A stretch of DNA of 64,000 nucleotides from Lunularia cruciata (GCA_948567375.1 OX419758.1:68415965-68479964), one strand, 5' to 3'. Positions 12,501 through 25,000 are shown, numbered from the stretch's first letter. The notes: generated by a model not told the origin, from the sequence alone. Numbers and translations: made by a program.

Positions 12501-15500
12501 ACATGCGGGTGCTGGAGCCTTTGCTGTTCGAAGAATGTCGGGCTCAACTTCACAGTTCTTGGGAGGAGCTTCTTGAAGGAAGCGTTAAAGATGCCCAGGT
12601 TCCTATCTCCATCAAAGGCATAGAGCGGCGGGAGAGAGGTATGAATTATCTGCATCTCCAAGTTGGAGCCTGGGTTAGTTATAGTTCGTTTACAAACGTG
12701 TTCACTACACTTCGTTGCTCATAGATCATCAAGACTGTCATGACCAAATTAGGCCTATGCAGATGACGGAGATTCATGTTCACTTCACGATGTGCTTGCA
12801 GGATGGTATGATGTTGTCGTTTTGCCAGAGGATCCACATCTGAAACTCAAGTTCAAAGAAGGAGATGTGGCAGTCATTTCGACGCCTAAACCAGGATCAG
12901 GCGAGTAGTTTCACTTCAGTTCTTTATTGGTACCGCTCAACAGGTATCTGCAATATTTTTTGTAAGCGCGGATACCTCCTTGTTGGATAAAGTGGATACC
13001 TCTTTGTTATCCTTCCGCAACTAACTCTACTGGTCCCGGCCCTTTACAATAGTTAATACTTGAATCATGTTAGTTAGTGCAGACGAAACACAACGTCTAT
13101 CATATCAATAAAATACTGCTTTTAAACTTACGAGAAGCTCTTAACAAGTGGGGGCTTGCGACTAAAAGAGGACGTTCAAAGCGGTGACCAAATAGATTTT
13201 AAAGGAAAGTATATGCAAACTGACGGAAAAGGTTAATGAAACAGGAGGAAGGCTCAAGGGGCGATCAAAAGGGGTTGCTGGCAAGGATAAGGAGGATGGA
13301 GTTGTGTCAGGTCGCCTAACTGGCATTGTCCGGCGCTATTACCCGATTGATTCCCGGGATCCTCCTGGTGCAGTTCTCCACTTTCATGTTTCGCAGGATG
13401 ACGCTGACGATGTCAGGTAGGTTCGTTTTCAGGAACCGCCAACTCCTTCCTGCTTGCTGAGACTCTGTTGTTAGGTTAGTCTCTTCCGTTAGTCTCACCT
13501 AGCCACGTGGTTCTCTTCGACAATGGAAATCGTCCCCCTTCATGCATCAAGGTCGGTCGATCAATTAGTTTCTCAGATTTCGAAGCACTTATGCAACCTT
13601 CTACTGCCATCAGAACCTAGAATCTGCTTTGACATTCGATTGAAGCGAAGCCATCAGCACCTTTCGGATATTTTAATCTGTAGGGACATTTTGTGACTAT
13701 TTCCCTCCTTCATCTATCTATGCTGTACACCTTTCTTTGCTACTTTAGCAAAGCTTGTTTGACGTTCCGTAGCTTTTTGAGCAATATGTTGACTTTCCCG
13801 TCTTCTGTGTGAAAGCAGTGGCAGGGACCCATCAACCGTAAATGGCAACGTGATAAAGGAGCTCAACCGTCCAGGATTAACCTGGTTTTTGACGGTTCTA
13901 GGATCTGTTACCACCACTCAACGTGAATATGTAGCTCTTCACTTTCTTCAGCAGTTCCACCCCAAGGTTAGTTGCTAACCGATGGATCTTGTCTCCTGAA
14001 TGAAGGTTGTGTTTCAGCTCATGTCCTTCAATTTCGATGCTTTATTTCGTGGAGTGAAATTAAGCCGTGGAATGCTATGCAGATGTTGAATGCCATTTTG
14101 CAGCCTCGTCCAGAATTATTCCCAGGGTACGCCGATCAAGAACCTCCAGCTATGCCCGAGTGCTTCACACCAGCTTTCGTAGAACATCTTCATGGGCACT
14201 TTAACGGCCCTCAACTTGCAGCCATACAGTGGGCCGGTGCTCATACAGCTGCCGGAAGTGGCAGTACTGCTACTTCAGGGACTCCGAAGCAAGAACCTTG
14301 GCCCTTCACTTTAGTTCAAGGACCACCTGGAACTGGGAAGACTCATACAGTATGGGGTATGTTGAATGTCATCCACCTAGTTCAGTATCAACGGTACTAT
14401 CAAGCACTCTTGAAGAAACTCGCCCCACACAGTCTTGCATCTGAAGAACCTTCAACCAGTACGCATGGAAGCTTTGAAAACGGCTCTATTGATGATGTTC
14501 TGCAGAGAATGGATGATAGTCTGGCCAGAATGCTTCCCAAGCTTTGTCCCAAACCTCGGATGCTCGTGTGTGCACCCTCAAATGCCGCCACAGATGAATT
14601 ACTTTCTCGCGTCCTCGATCGTGGTTTCATTGATGGAGAGATGAAAGTTTATCGTCCTGATGTCGCACGGGTCGGTTCTGATCCACACTCACGCGCTGCT
14701 CAAGCAGTATCTGTTGAGAGAAGATCTGAACAGCTGCTGACAATGGGCCGAGACCAAGTCGTTGGTTGGCTTCAGCAGCTCAAGGGGAAGGAAATGAACT
14801 GCTCTCAAATTATTACAGGTCTCCAGCGTGACTTAAACGAAGTTGCCACAGCTACCCGGACACAAGGGAACGTGGGGGTTGATCCCGATAAATTAGCTGC
14901 TAGGGACCAGGCCCGTGACTCTAAACTGCAGCAACTGGCAGCGCTTGTTGAGGAACGGGACAAAATTCTGGTTGAAATGTCGCGCCTCTTTATTGTAGAA
15001 GGTCGGTGGCGCCTCGGGAATGGATTCTCTCAGGACGATGCTCGACAAAAGTTGGAGGCGAGTTTTGCAAACGAAGCGGAGATTGTTTTTACAACTGTAT
15101 CCAGCAGTGGGCGGCGCATATTTACCAAGCTTGCTCACGGATTTGATATGGTGGTTATTGACGAAGCTGCGCAAGCAAGTGAGGTGGCTGTTTTACCACC
15201 TCTTAGTTTGAGGGCAGCCAGATGTGTTCTAGTCGGGGATCCGCAGCAGCTCCCTGCCACAGTTATCAGTCGAGTTGCTGATACCATGCAATACAGCAGA
15301 AGTCTTTTTGAGCGGTTTCAGCAGGCTGGTTGTCCAGCCATTCTTTTGTCTGTTCAGTATCGGATGCACCCTCAAATTCGTGATTTCCCGTCAAGGTACT
15401 TTTACCAGGGCCGTCTCGTGGATAGTGAAAGCGTGAAAAGCCGACCTGATGAGGTTTACCATAAGGACCTTCTTTTGAAGCCTTACCTTTTCTACGACAT

Positions 15501-16631
15501 TTCTCATGGTCGTGAGTCACACGGTGGTTCTGTTTCTTATCAGAACAAACTTGAGGCACAAGTTGCCGTGCGCTTATATTTACACCTACAAGAAGTGGTA
15601 GCCGCCGGTGGAACCCCGAGTGTGTCAGTTGGAATGATTACACCTTACAAACAGCAACTGCGATGCTTGCAGTCCGAGTTTGAAGCAGCCGTGGGAGCTA
15701 ACGCTGAATCGAAAGGCGTTTACATTAACACAGTTGACGCTTTCCAGGGTCAAGAACGTGATGTGATCATGATGTCATGTGTGCGAGCATCCACTCATGG
15801 TGTGGGATTCGTTGCGGACATACGACGAATGAATGTTGCACTTACTCGTGCCCGTAGGTCTCTATGGGTGAGTTCACGTTGTGGAACATTTGGCTCATTC
15901 TTGTATATTTTCATCTAGCAAGTAGATTCCGTGCCTTTTCCTCGCTTTTGTTTTGAGTGCGCTGCTCTGTACACACCTCTCTCTTTACTACGAAGATGCC
16001 TTGAAGTTCACATACGCACAGGAAACGTCATACTTCATTTCAAGATCACAGTGTCAGAGTCACGACCTGTCTAGTTTGGTCACTTAGATCTGAAACGAAA
16101 TTTTTTTAATGGGTTTTGCATATTCCATCACTCGAGATCTTTTCGAATTGAATTGGATTGAAGCTTGCTGCTAAATCTGTGTGTTTGGCTTCGTTGCAGG
16201 TTATAGGGAATGCCACAGCTTTGCTGCAGTCGGAGGATTGGTCAGCATTATTAGCAGATGCGAAAACTCGAGGATGTTTTGTGGAAACATCGACATCCAC
16301 AGCTAGGGGCCTTCTAACGGAACCGCCTGGAGTGTTGATACCATCTCAAGCTGGTCCTGGTCTGTTAAGACATGCACCGTCGTCGCACCCTAACCTGTCG
16401 TTTAATAATTTCACTCATACTGGTTTTGGGCGTGGGAGGCAACAAGATGGTATCATGCAGCACGGAAATGAATCTGAACAAAGAGGATTGTGGCAAGGGT
16501 CTGGTCATCGCGGAGGTAGAGGAGGCTATCGCGATTCTTCGAGAGGTGGTTTTAGCCAAAGGGGTTTGCCTTTGAATAGGTCTTACGGTAGGGGAACCAA
16601 CATGTCATATAGGAGAGGGAAAGGACTGTAA
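9599..16631 (+). CDS. SEN1-like superfamily 1B helicase (7 coding exons, 1,548 aa)
   Basis: This is an ATP-dependent RNA/DNA helicase of the plant SEN1/UPF1-like group, resembling Arabidopsis At4g30100/At2g19120; a nuclear role in transcription termination or RNA processing is inferred from the family. Coding exons: 9,599-11,381; 12,450-12,638; 12,802-12,904; 13,210-13,416; 13,819-13,966; 14,083-15,867; 16,200-16,631. All have GT..AG borders and the phases join without a stop. Residues 1-594 are charged and low-complexity, with DLNLPP at 7-12. The conserved domain starts near 600 (FESVEDYMRVLEPLLFEECR). Helicase motifs: GPPGTGKT 890-897, DEAA 1170-1173, GDPQQLP 1195-1201, QYRMHP 1235-1240, DAFQGQERD 1362-1370, NVALTRAR 1394-1401. 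The last ~45 residues are RG/RGG-rich. All catalytic motifs are intact. The least certain border is the exon 4 acceptor at 13,210, which has a poor pyrimidine tract. Confidence 0.9.
11382..12449 (+). other. Intron 1 of the SEN1-like gene
   Basis: The donor is GTTTGT at 11,382 and the acceptor ATGCAG ends at 12,449. At 1,068 bp it is the longest intron of the gene. It separates the low-complexity N-terminal region from the conserved domain. The reading frame of exon 1 would run on to 11,449 if unspliced, but homology (QVPGNFESVEDY) resumes only after 12,450. The ORFs inside it are short and look like chance. Confidence 0.8.
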
Positions 16632-18049
16632 GTAACTAAAGGGCAGAAGTATTTGCGACAATTAGAATGTTAGACATATTCTTGTAGAGCAACAAGCTCT
16701 ACTTCATCACCTGAGGCGATTGATAAAGAGCGAACACTGGGTGCAGCTCCCCTGTGGCACACAGGACCCTTTTAGTTATTTCTACTCGACACCTGCCCCG
16801 ATTGATGCAGCTGCGGTGTTGGTAAGTCGGTCCAAATTTTTGTAGGTGATACAAAGTTCACATTATGCATGTCTGTCACGGTTTACAGCCTCAGATGGCT
16901 TGCCTTAGAAAGAAGAGCCTATTCCTAGCCGAGCCATCATAAGAGTGGATAGACGAGGCTACAGAGTCGTAGTTAGATTGCGGTGGGATGTGATAAATAG
17001 CCGCCCAGCATAATGGTAAGCCGAGGCGTTTCTTGATTTTTGACTTTTCGCTAATATCTACACCATCACTGTCACTATCCATGCCCTTCAGGGAAGCATA
17101 ACGGGCTTCTAAAACTGTAGCATTCTTACCTTGTAGGGAGAAGTGAGACCTAGGAAGATGAACCAGTTACCATTTGTAGCCTGTTGCCTCGTCTATCATC
17201 ATCCTCTTGTATATTTGTTGATTATTTCCATGTTGTGGATTGCCAAGGGCCTCAGAACAAAATTCAAATGATGTCACGGAAATTGTTATCAGTGACCTGT
17301 AAATATAGTTCAAACTACCCTTCTCAGATTTTTCTCGAGATGTCCACTTTGGTGCCCCTATACTCGAGATGCTTGCTCCTCTTTGTTGTCAGAATGCTAA
17401 GTTGCTTTCCAGCCCGACTTTGTGCTTTGCATTGCTGTGCTCAACAATTCGTAGCTGTTGCTTGTAAACATGTTGCTTGTAAACACTGGCAATTTAGCCA
17501 TGTCTGCTAGCTTCAGACCAGACAGTTTAGTCTGGCATGTGCTGTTTTGACCTCGATGGGCAGGTTAAACGTATGGAGCAGAGGACGTAGGGACTAATAA
17601 TTCCACTTGAGAAGGCAGGTCTCATAGGGGAAAAATACTAGTACGTGACACCATCATGTCCACTTTGTGAGTGCCATGATATGAACTAGATGCACTTAGT
17701 TTACCGGTATTGTTTTAAAAGAAGATCGAAGTATTATGAAAGAATAACACACTTCAAAAGTAAATGATCCCTTCGTGAAGAAAGGAGAGTCAAACAGTGT
17801 TCTGGTGTGTGCACGTCGAAGATCAATTAGACTATTTCTGGTTGCCACGTTTATCTCTATGAAGACGCAGTGCAACTCTGAGCTTTAAAGGAATACATAC
17901 TACTCTTTGTTAATCAATTGCTGGTGTGTGCACATCCAAGATCAATTCTAGATAGTTAGGGTAAACAACCCCCGTCCTTATATTTCTTGTCCTTCATGCC
18001 AGTTTGGTGTCTGGTTCAATACACCACATGTAAAGAATAGACGGTATGG
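16632..18049. other. 3' UTR and intergenic sequence after the SEN1-like gene
   Basis: No coding domain is seen. A short direct repeat of the words 'ctggtgtgtgcac..gatcaatt' occurs at about 17,799 and 17,920. The ORF at 17,184-17,510 is Cys/Ser-rich and looks non-coding. Confidence 0.5.
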
Positions 18050-18720
18050 GCTTTGAAATGTCAGGAACCTTTCGAGAAAAAAGAGACTGGGCGATATGTC
18101 TAAAACACCGTAAGTAGAACGGGGATGGTATAGGACGTCAAAGAGGACGGGTTGATCCCACCAAAGCCTCAGAAGGAAATGTTAAGAACATCAAAGCGGA
18201 CGGGAAGATCCCATCAAGCCGCACAAGGAGATGTTGAGAACTTGTCATGAATAGGACATCAAAGAGGACGGCAAGATTCCGTCACGCCACACAAGGAATA
18301 TTCAGAACTTTGTCATGAATAGGACATGAAAGCCGCACGAGGAAATACTAAGAACTTGTCATGAACAGGACATCAAAGAGGACTGGAAGAACCCATCAAG
18401 CCGCACAAGGAACTGTTAAGACCTTGTCATGAAAAAAAAGCCTGGGCGCTCAAGGAATAGTGGCTTTGAAATGTCAAAAAATCGTCTTAAAAGAAAAGCT
18501 TGCGATATGCCTGAAGCACCCCAAATTCTACAAGCATGGTATAGGATAGCGAATAGGATGGGAAAATCCATCAAACCGCACAAAGAATATTGGAATGTTT
18601 AGAAAAAATTATAACGGAAAACCTTGGGAGCTCAAGGAGTACCAGCTTTGAAATGTCAAGAACTTGTGAATAAATAGCCTGCGTGATATTCCGATTTGTC
18701 TGAAGCACCAGGTAGTCCAT
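18050..18720. repeat. Degenerate minisatellite-like cluster
   Basis: Imperfect units of about 60-70 bp recur between about 18,130 and 18,440, sharing 'gacatcaaagaggac', 'atcaagccgcacaagga' and 'gaacttgtcatgaa'. They are framed by three copies of a longer phrase beginning 'gctttgaaatgtca' (about 18,050, 18,472 and 18,647), giving a higher-order arrangement. No coding potential is apparent. Confidence 0.75.
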
Positions 18721-19223
18721 ACATTAGGGGGTTTCAGAAATAGATTTGACCGATGTATACGGGATGAATAATAAACTTCATAATAATTTTTAGTGAATTC
18801 TGTAACGAGACAAGATTGCAATAAATGAATGCTATGTAAATTCAATTACGGTATATTTTGTCCAAGTTGCATTCATTTATAAAAATTAGTCCATATGTTA
18901 TGGAAGTTTAGGAATGCCGTAACTGAATAAATGATTGTCAGAAAAAGTGACGTGTTTTCTCAAGAGGGTGGCCACGTGGTTAGATGAATCTGATATGATT
19001 TATGATTCTGTTGACATATTCAAAATCCATTGTTCCCTCTCAACAATTCAAATACTAAACTTGAATTCAACCTCCCGAGCAAATGTGCGAGTTGTCAAGC
19101 AACTAAACTGCAGTTTTGTAGTTTCACATTGGTGTGTGAAATGATATGCGCCACCCTGTGGCAACCAATAAATTGATTAGGGGTTGAGGAATTTTACTCC
19201 AGAAGCGCAACAAAATTTTAGCA

Positions 19224-20527
19224 ATGGGAGATCAAATACCTTGTTTCAATGTAGGAGGCTTACTTTTGGACGCTGATCCAAGACCTATAGACTCATCTTT
19301 GGATTTGCAACCTGAACAACAATTAGGGAAATTTGGAGACCTGTTGAGGATGGCTTCTTGCGTGCCGGGCAAAACAAAGGAGGATGAACTATTTTGCATG
19401 GTGACACACCATTATAGCCAAATATTGGATTATTTGGAGGACCTTGAGCAAATTCATGGTAGGAATTGCAAAAAGCCCATTTAGAAATAGACCGCATTTA
19501 GTTTCATGGCAACATTTTTTATTAGAGAGGGACAAGGATTTCATACTTCTATGACAGGTGATAGGCTTTACAAGAAATGGTTGAGGTACATGAAACAATA
19601 CAAAGAAACCCGGGAGCTTAAGAACAAGTCTACTAGAGAAGGTCTCACCAAGAAGTAATATGGCAAAGAATGGAGAACTATAGAAGATAAATTGAATGGA
19701 ATGTGCCCGCATTTTGCAAGAATGGAATCCATGTTTGAGACTAGAGCAAACATAAGTCCACTTGTTATGGTAATTTTGGAAGATTTAAATCCAAATTTGA
19801 GCGAGGTTGGCAAGGAGGAGGTCCATGAAGGTGCACATGAGTGCTCACAATTCCCATCTCCTCTAGAGATGGTGCTCCTAGACTCGGGCCCCCAATTTTT
19901 TCCAAACACCTAGGGGGTGGAAAGTATACCAAGTGTAGGCATGGACAATGGAATCCTATCACTCAAAGATGAGTAACCATTTGTTCCACCGATCAAGGAC
20001 TCGCCTTTCATTACACCACCGCCTTTAACTTCTATAAGGGATAGATCCGAGTGTGCTTTCCTCAACCAAGAAGGGGAATGTGATCCAAAGAGGAGGAAAG
20101 GTGGAATATCCGCAAGTAAGATACCCATGTTGTCACCTAGTATGTCATTGTCTCATGATTTAACAAACATTACTATGTTGAAGGGAGATACTATAGAATC
20201 CAAGGGAGGTACGACTAGTTGAACTAGAAGCCATCAACATGAGGAAAAGAGAGAACAAATGATGCAATTGAAGCAAAGCATATTAGATTAGAGACAGAGA
20301 AGATGAAAATTGAAATTGAGAAAAAATTGAGTGCAGATAAAAGGAAAGCTAGGGCGGATAAACACAAATTTAAGGAGAAAGTTTTGGAGTCAAAGTGCAC
20401 TCATGAAATCAAAATGAATCTCATACAAGCGGGGAAAACTCCCAAGGAAATAAATCACTATTTCAAAGTGCTCACTCAAGTTCAACATCCTACTCCAAAT
20501 CCATCATACTATAGTGATAGCAAATAG
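19224..20527 (+). pseudogene. Broken gene resembling Myb/SANT-like (trihelix-type) DNA-binding proteins
   Basis: The pieces are 19,224-19,484, an open stretch to about 19,913 in shifted frames (including KEWRTIEDKLNGMCPHFARM), and 20,303-20,527. The last encodes a Lys/Glu-rich coiled coil followed by LIQAGKTPKEINHYFKVL. A helical basic tail ending in 'AGK(S/T)P.EI..Y' is typical of plant Myb/SANT-like proteins, including those partnered with PIF/Harbinger transposases. Stops and frameshifts separate the pieces, and no Trp triad of a clean Myb fold is preserved. Assignment is by resemblance only. Confidence 0.4.
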
Positions 20528-21343
20528 TATACCAAAATGTAACCTTTATTATGATTTTATTATGATAATAAAGATGAGTTTTAGAAACTTGATAAATGCT
20601 CTCTTTTTGTCTATAATGTGCTCTTTCTATATCTCTAACTCAATAAATGCTCTCTAACCATCATTTCTTTTGCCGTTGCTAGTTACCGCTCATTACCCCT
20701 CAATTCTACCCATCATTTTTTCTGCACCAATCCTAGTTGCTGCAAGTTGCCGCGCAATACCGCCCATCAACTCTTTTTTGCCACCGCTAGTTGCCGCTCA
20801 ATGCACCCTTTGTTGATTTAGCATCAGCTAGGTTTCAAGAACCGCTCGATGGCACCCGTAGGTGCTCATAGGCGTTGAGTGACACTGAGTAATGACACCC
20901 AAAGTTGGTTAAATGTGGTGACTTGATGTGGGTAGTGCATATAGGTGCCAAGTGATGCTTGGTTTGATGCACAAGGGACAAGTGAGTATATAGCACATGA
21001 AAATATGAGAGTGAGACAAAAATATGAGAGTTTCAGATGTGTAAACTAAAATACAAATGAGTATAAAAGAAAAAATGTATACATGAGGATAACTGAACAA
21101 AAGATGTATATAAATGGGGAGCCAATAAAACCTGTCACTATGGTATAGGAGGAGGTGAAGAAGAAGAGGGAGATACACCATAATGTCTAAGTGCTGCCAC
21201 TACGTCCTCAAGTCTACAACAGTATACATTATATTGAATCCTAAATGGACCCAATGATCACCATAAGAGCCACTTGCTCTCATCCAAGTCTTGGTGCTTA
21301 ATACCGCTAGCAAGAAGAGAATATGGGTCACTACTATAATAAC

Positions 21344-21921
21344 TTAGTCTACCAAATGTCCAATCCTCTTCTGCCTAAAAACAGCAGGCCTATCGTCATG
21401 GTCAAATCTGTCCAAAGCACTCATCAAAGGGTCAAATGACCAAGTGTATGATGCTCTCTCTACCCCATAAGGATGGAATTGGGTAGGGTGGATAGCACCA
21501 TGTGGATTGTTCCTATAATAAGAGAATGCATAACTATTTAGGGTCAAAAGATCACAAAGAGGTAAACCTAATGAAGTAAGATGCTCATATGATCTAACTA
21601 TAAGTCCTCTGACCTCAAAATCTTGCTGGATATATAAAGAAAAAAAACACGCCATGAGGTGAGAGACCCGGTGTGAATTCCCTTCTGGAGTTTGGACCAC
21701 TGCCATATGCTCCATAGCAACCACTCCACTCCATCCGGAGTAAGATCTATCCACAAGATAACCTCAAAGCATATCAAACAAAACTGGATGAAATGGCTAA
21801 CACCAAGATGTGCTGCCCACTCTGCAGGCCTGACTATGTGTGAGGGCACCAACCATGCCTTAGTTGTCCAGCTCTCCCATGCACTAAAACCGGGAGCACC
21901 ACAAAGCCATAATGATGCCAA
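21344..21921 (-). pseudogene. Unrecognised minus-strand coding remnant (two overlapping frames)
   Basis: Two overlapping minus-strand frames (21,598-21,921 and 21,344-21,754) have protein-like composition: Trp, His, Tyr and Phe in ordered contexts such as VSHFIQFCLICFEV and SYEHLTSLGLPLCDLL. The first frame runs into a stop about where the second becomes convincing, as if one protein had been split by a frameshift. I do not recognise the family. It converges with the Myb/SANT-like remnant at 19.2-20.5 kb, so both could belong to one dead DNA transposon, but no terminal inverted repeats were found by eye. Confidence 0.35.
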
Positions 21922-21999
21922 ACAAGTAACATCTACAACAATAACTTCTTTGTAAGAAGCATAAAAAGAGGATACGCAGAATATACTCTCTTAATAGAC

Positions 22000-24290
22000 A
22001 AAGCCTCTCTCTAAACTCAGTCTAAGTGCCCTAAGTCTCCACACTATGAGGTAACACATGGGTGTTATTTATCATATGGATGCCATCGGTCTAAGTTTGC
22101 ATCTCATGACGAGTATGGGTCTGGTGAGCAATAGTACATAGTCTTGGTCCAAGATAAGCCACATAAGCCCTCATCTGAGCTAGCTAAACCTCATCACCCT
22201 AAAACTCACTCTCCTTTTACCTAAACATGTGCACTCTCGCACCTCTCTATAGCAAATGCTAACTCTCGTGCTTGATTATAAATAATTAAATATTATTTAA
22301 CTATTATAATTATTTTCTATTAAGGAATTATTATTATTAACATATCTTAAGTAAATAATATTACTATTAACTACAAAGATAAGTAGAAGGTTGTTGTTCC
22401 TAAAAAGTCATCTTTCAGTTTGAAAATGTTATATTTTTTTGTTTATGAAATTTCAGAATTTTTCCACAAATGAATAAACTCAAAATTATAATGTTATTAT
22501 GAACCAAGTCACCGAGTTAATCAACAAATAATCAACCAAACAAGAACTAGTGGATAAATGAGTAATATTTTACATTCAAGTAGATTCTACGTAGCATTAT
22601 GTTTACCAAAAGGAGAAATATGATAATTTTGTCATGATGGTGCATTTATTGATCTTTTAAATAAAATAATTGAATAATAATTCAACAAATTCAAATCCAA
22701 TTGTATCAAAGATCCAATTGTATCACTTATTGTATCAAAGATACATAGCTAGTCGGAGAGAATCATATCATGAACATTGCAATCAAGTGAGTAAAAGAAG
22801 GAACAATTTATCACAAGACCATGTCAATGCAAAAATGCACTTGATTTCAAAAACCCTAAGGATGGATAATATAAATGTTTAGAACATAAATTAGGTTAGG
22901 TCATTAGGTTTTGAACATAAATTTTTTGCTACAAATATTGTCTTGTTATTCCTTCCTACTCTCTTTAGATTGATTTTGATTACATAGCTCTTTCTAATTT
23001 ATATTTGATTATTTTTACAAATATATAAGTATTCTTCTTCTATGTAATAGTTCGATATCTATTACGTAGGTTAATATACACTTTAAATGATACATGATTC
23101 CCCACATTGTCTTTATGTGCAAGTTTAGGTATATATGCTAATGTAGGTAGCATTTTTTTCTTATTGAATAAGACTTTCTATACACACTTCAAAGAGTTAG
23201 GATTCTAACAAGGTTACACAAATGGAAATCAGATAAGATGGGTATATAAAAGTTTTCTCATATGAATACGTAGTAGCAAATGTAAGTTTGATGAGATAAA
23301 AATTAAGAGCTTTGTTGATCTTGAAGTAATTACTTTGGATCATATAATATTTATTGTTAAACTTCTAGGACTAGATAGTCTCCAAGAAATATCATAAAAC
23401 ACTCTAATAGGAGTAACAAAGTCTGTAGCTTGACAATACAATTAATAAAATATATGTACAAAGATTGAAGACAACTACACTAATACAATTAATAAAATAT
23501 ATGTACAAAGATTGAAGACAACTACACTGAGTGGAGTATATTAATCTCTAGTTTACAAGGAATTTAGGGTAGGATATTTGACTAGATTTAAATATAACTC
23601 CTGATTTTTCTTTCTCATATGAATGAACTATTGGATTTAAGTATTAAACTTCCAAAGGAAGGAAAAACATTAGGAGGTACAGACTGCACGAAAAATACAA
23701 ATGTACAAACAATTATATTTGAAAATAGATATTCCATACAAAATATAGGTAGGTTCAAACTGAATACCTGAACAGTCATATAGAAAATAATAGAATAATA
23801 CAAGGCCATGAGGTAAAGGAGTTAAGTTTTGTTTTATTTGAAAGTGTATTATTAGAAGGTCTAGCTCTGGTTCTACAATCTTGATGTTTGTTCTTTGTGT
23901 GAAATTTTTCAAAAGGAGGTGACTTGTATTTGTCTCTATGGTCATTTTCTAGCAATTGGAGACTGATCACATTTTCAGATTGAACTTTATTCCACAACAG
24001 CTTTAGCCTACTCTCTTCCACTAACTGGGTGCCCATGCAATGCATGGGCCAAGGTGTCTTATGGAACATGCATTTTTCATGATGAGTTTTCACCTAGGTT
24101 ACGTCTACCTGTCTACATCTTCATTACTTACTTGTGATTGAGGTTTTATACTAGATGCAACAATGGTCCATACGACACGGTATCTTTTGGTGGACAAAGG
24201 ATAGCTACCCATCATGTCATCAAAAATATAGTGTTTTCTATGGCATGATGGATACCTTGCTTGGAGGGAGCATTTGTATGATTTGCAAAT
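22000..24290. other. AT-rich region without a recognisable gene
   Basis: Only short ORFs occur. The single clear structure is the 47-bp tandem duplication at 23,435-23,528. Confidence 0.6.
23435..23528. repeat. Perfect 47-bp tandem duplication
   Basis: Units 23,435-23,481 and 23,482-23,528 are identical by eye, which implies a recent event in otherwise featureless AT-rich DNA. Confidence 0.9.
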
Positions 24291-24404
24291 AACATGTGTC
24301 AAGCAAAATTATACTTGGCCCGAGATGATCAAGTCATAGTGGTGGATGTTTTGGTTATAGACCTTATGCGTGATTTTGGAGGGAGTGATTACTCATCCCC
24401 TTGG

Positions 24405-24690
24405 ATGGGCGGCAAGTGGAGCAACAACATGCAAGGTTTCCAAGTAAAGAGGTATGTATCAAGGTCACCTCTTTGTTCCTCTAGCCTTGGAGTCATATGG
24501 AGAGATGGTCACAACATTGATACATTTGTCAAGGAGTGCAGAAGAGGTTATGATATTAAACATCAAGGAGTACAACTCTCACTCTCATACTTTGTTGCAT
24601 ACTTTAGACAACATGTGTCCATTGCTCTATAAAGAACATTGACTGGTGCAATCCATAGGAGAGGAATCACACTAGCTGATGCTTCTTAGT
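24405..24690 (+). pseudogene. Possible C-terminal tail of a non-LTR-type reverse transcriptase
   Basis: Across two frames one reads FVPLALESYGEM followed further on by a 'VSIAL..TLTGAIHRR'-type end. This resembles the C-terminus of reverse transcriptases in some plant retroelements ('FVPLA.E.YG' ... 'RVSVALQRA'). There is a frame change in the middle and nothing else of the element is seen. It lies just upstream of the copia LTR. Weak, from memory of the family. Confidence 0.3.
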
Positions 24691-24768
24691 ATGTTGTAGT
24701 AGTTTGTAGACCTTACTACTTGCATAGCTCAAATATCTTAGGTGTGGTAGGGCAGATTTCTCATATCA

Positions 24769-24989
24769 AAATGATACTACCCCAAGCTCATAATGACTTA
24801 GTTAGTGACTTAGTTCTCAATTTATATTTCTATTAGGGTTTAAAATATACATGTATACTATATATACATGAGAAGAGTACACTCTCTCTATTGATTCTTG
24901 CTTATCTTCCTTGTGTGCTCTCTCATTCTCTCTCATGATCTACTAAGAATGGTCTTGGAGTGTTTATCTAGTCCTTGTATTCTTTGACA
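24769..24989 (+). repeat. 5' LTR of Ty1/copia element
   Basis: Its 221 bp match the sequence at 57,407-57,609, including the tract 'acatgtatactat..atacatgag' and a CT-rich block, and it ends TTTGACA. The first bases are mutated (AAAT in place of TGTT). Relative to the 3' LTR it carries an extra short 'gacttagttagt' duplication. Confidence 0.85.
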
Positions 24990-25000
24990 TGGTATCAGAG
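24990..25000 (+). promoter_or_regulatory. Primer-binding site of the copia element
   Basis: TGGTATCAGAG directly follows the LTR and is complementary to the 3' end of initiator tRNA-Met, the usual primer of plant LTR elements. Confidence 0.85.

Noticed and set aside
12905-13209. An alternative helicase gene model reading through at 12,905
   Set aside because: The frame hits TAG at once (12,906-12,908 region), whereas GT at 12,905 joined to 13,210 keeps the phase and the conserved VSGRLTGIVRRYYPIDSRDP segment.
17184-17510. 108-codon ORF downstream of the helicase
   Set aside because: It is Cys/Ser/Phe-rich with no domain, lies in or after the 3' UTR, and the last ~20 codons repeat VACKHVACKH from a tiny local duplication.
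20640-20830. Possible CRISPR-like or RNA repeat in the 'agttgccgctcaat' words
   Set aside because: Three or four imperfect short repeats without regular spacing in a eukaryotic intergenic region are not a CRISPR array, and no folding RNA is evident.
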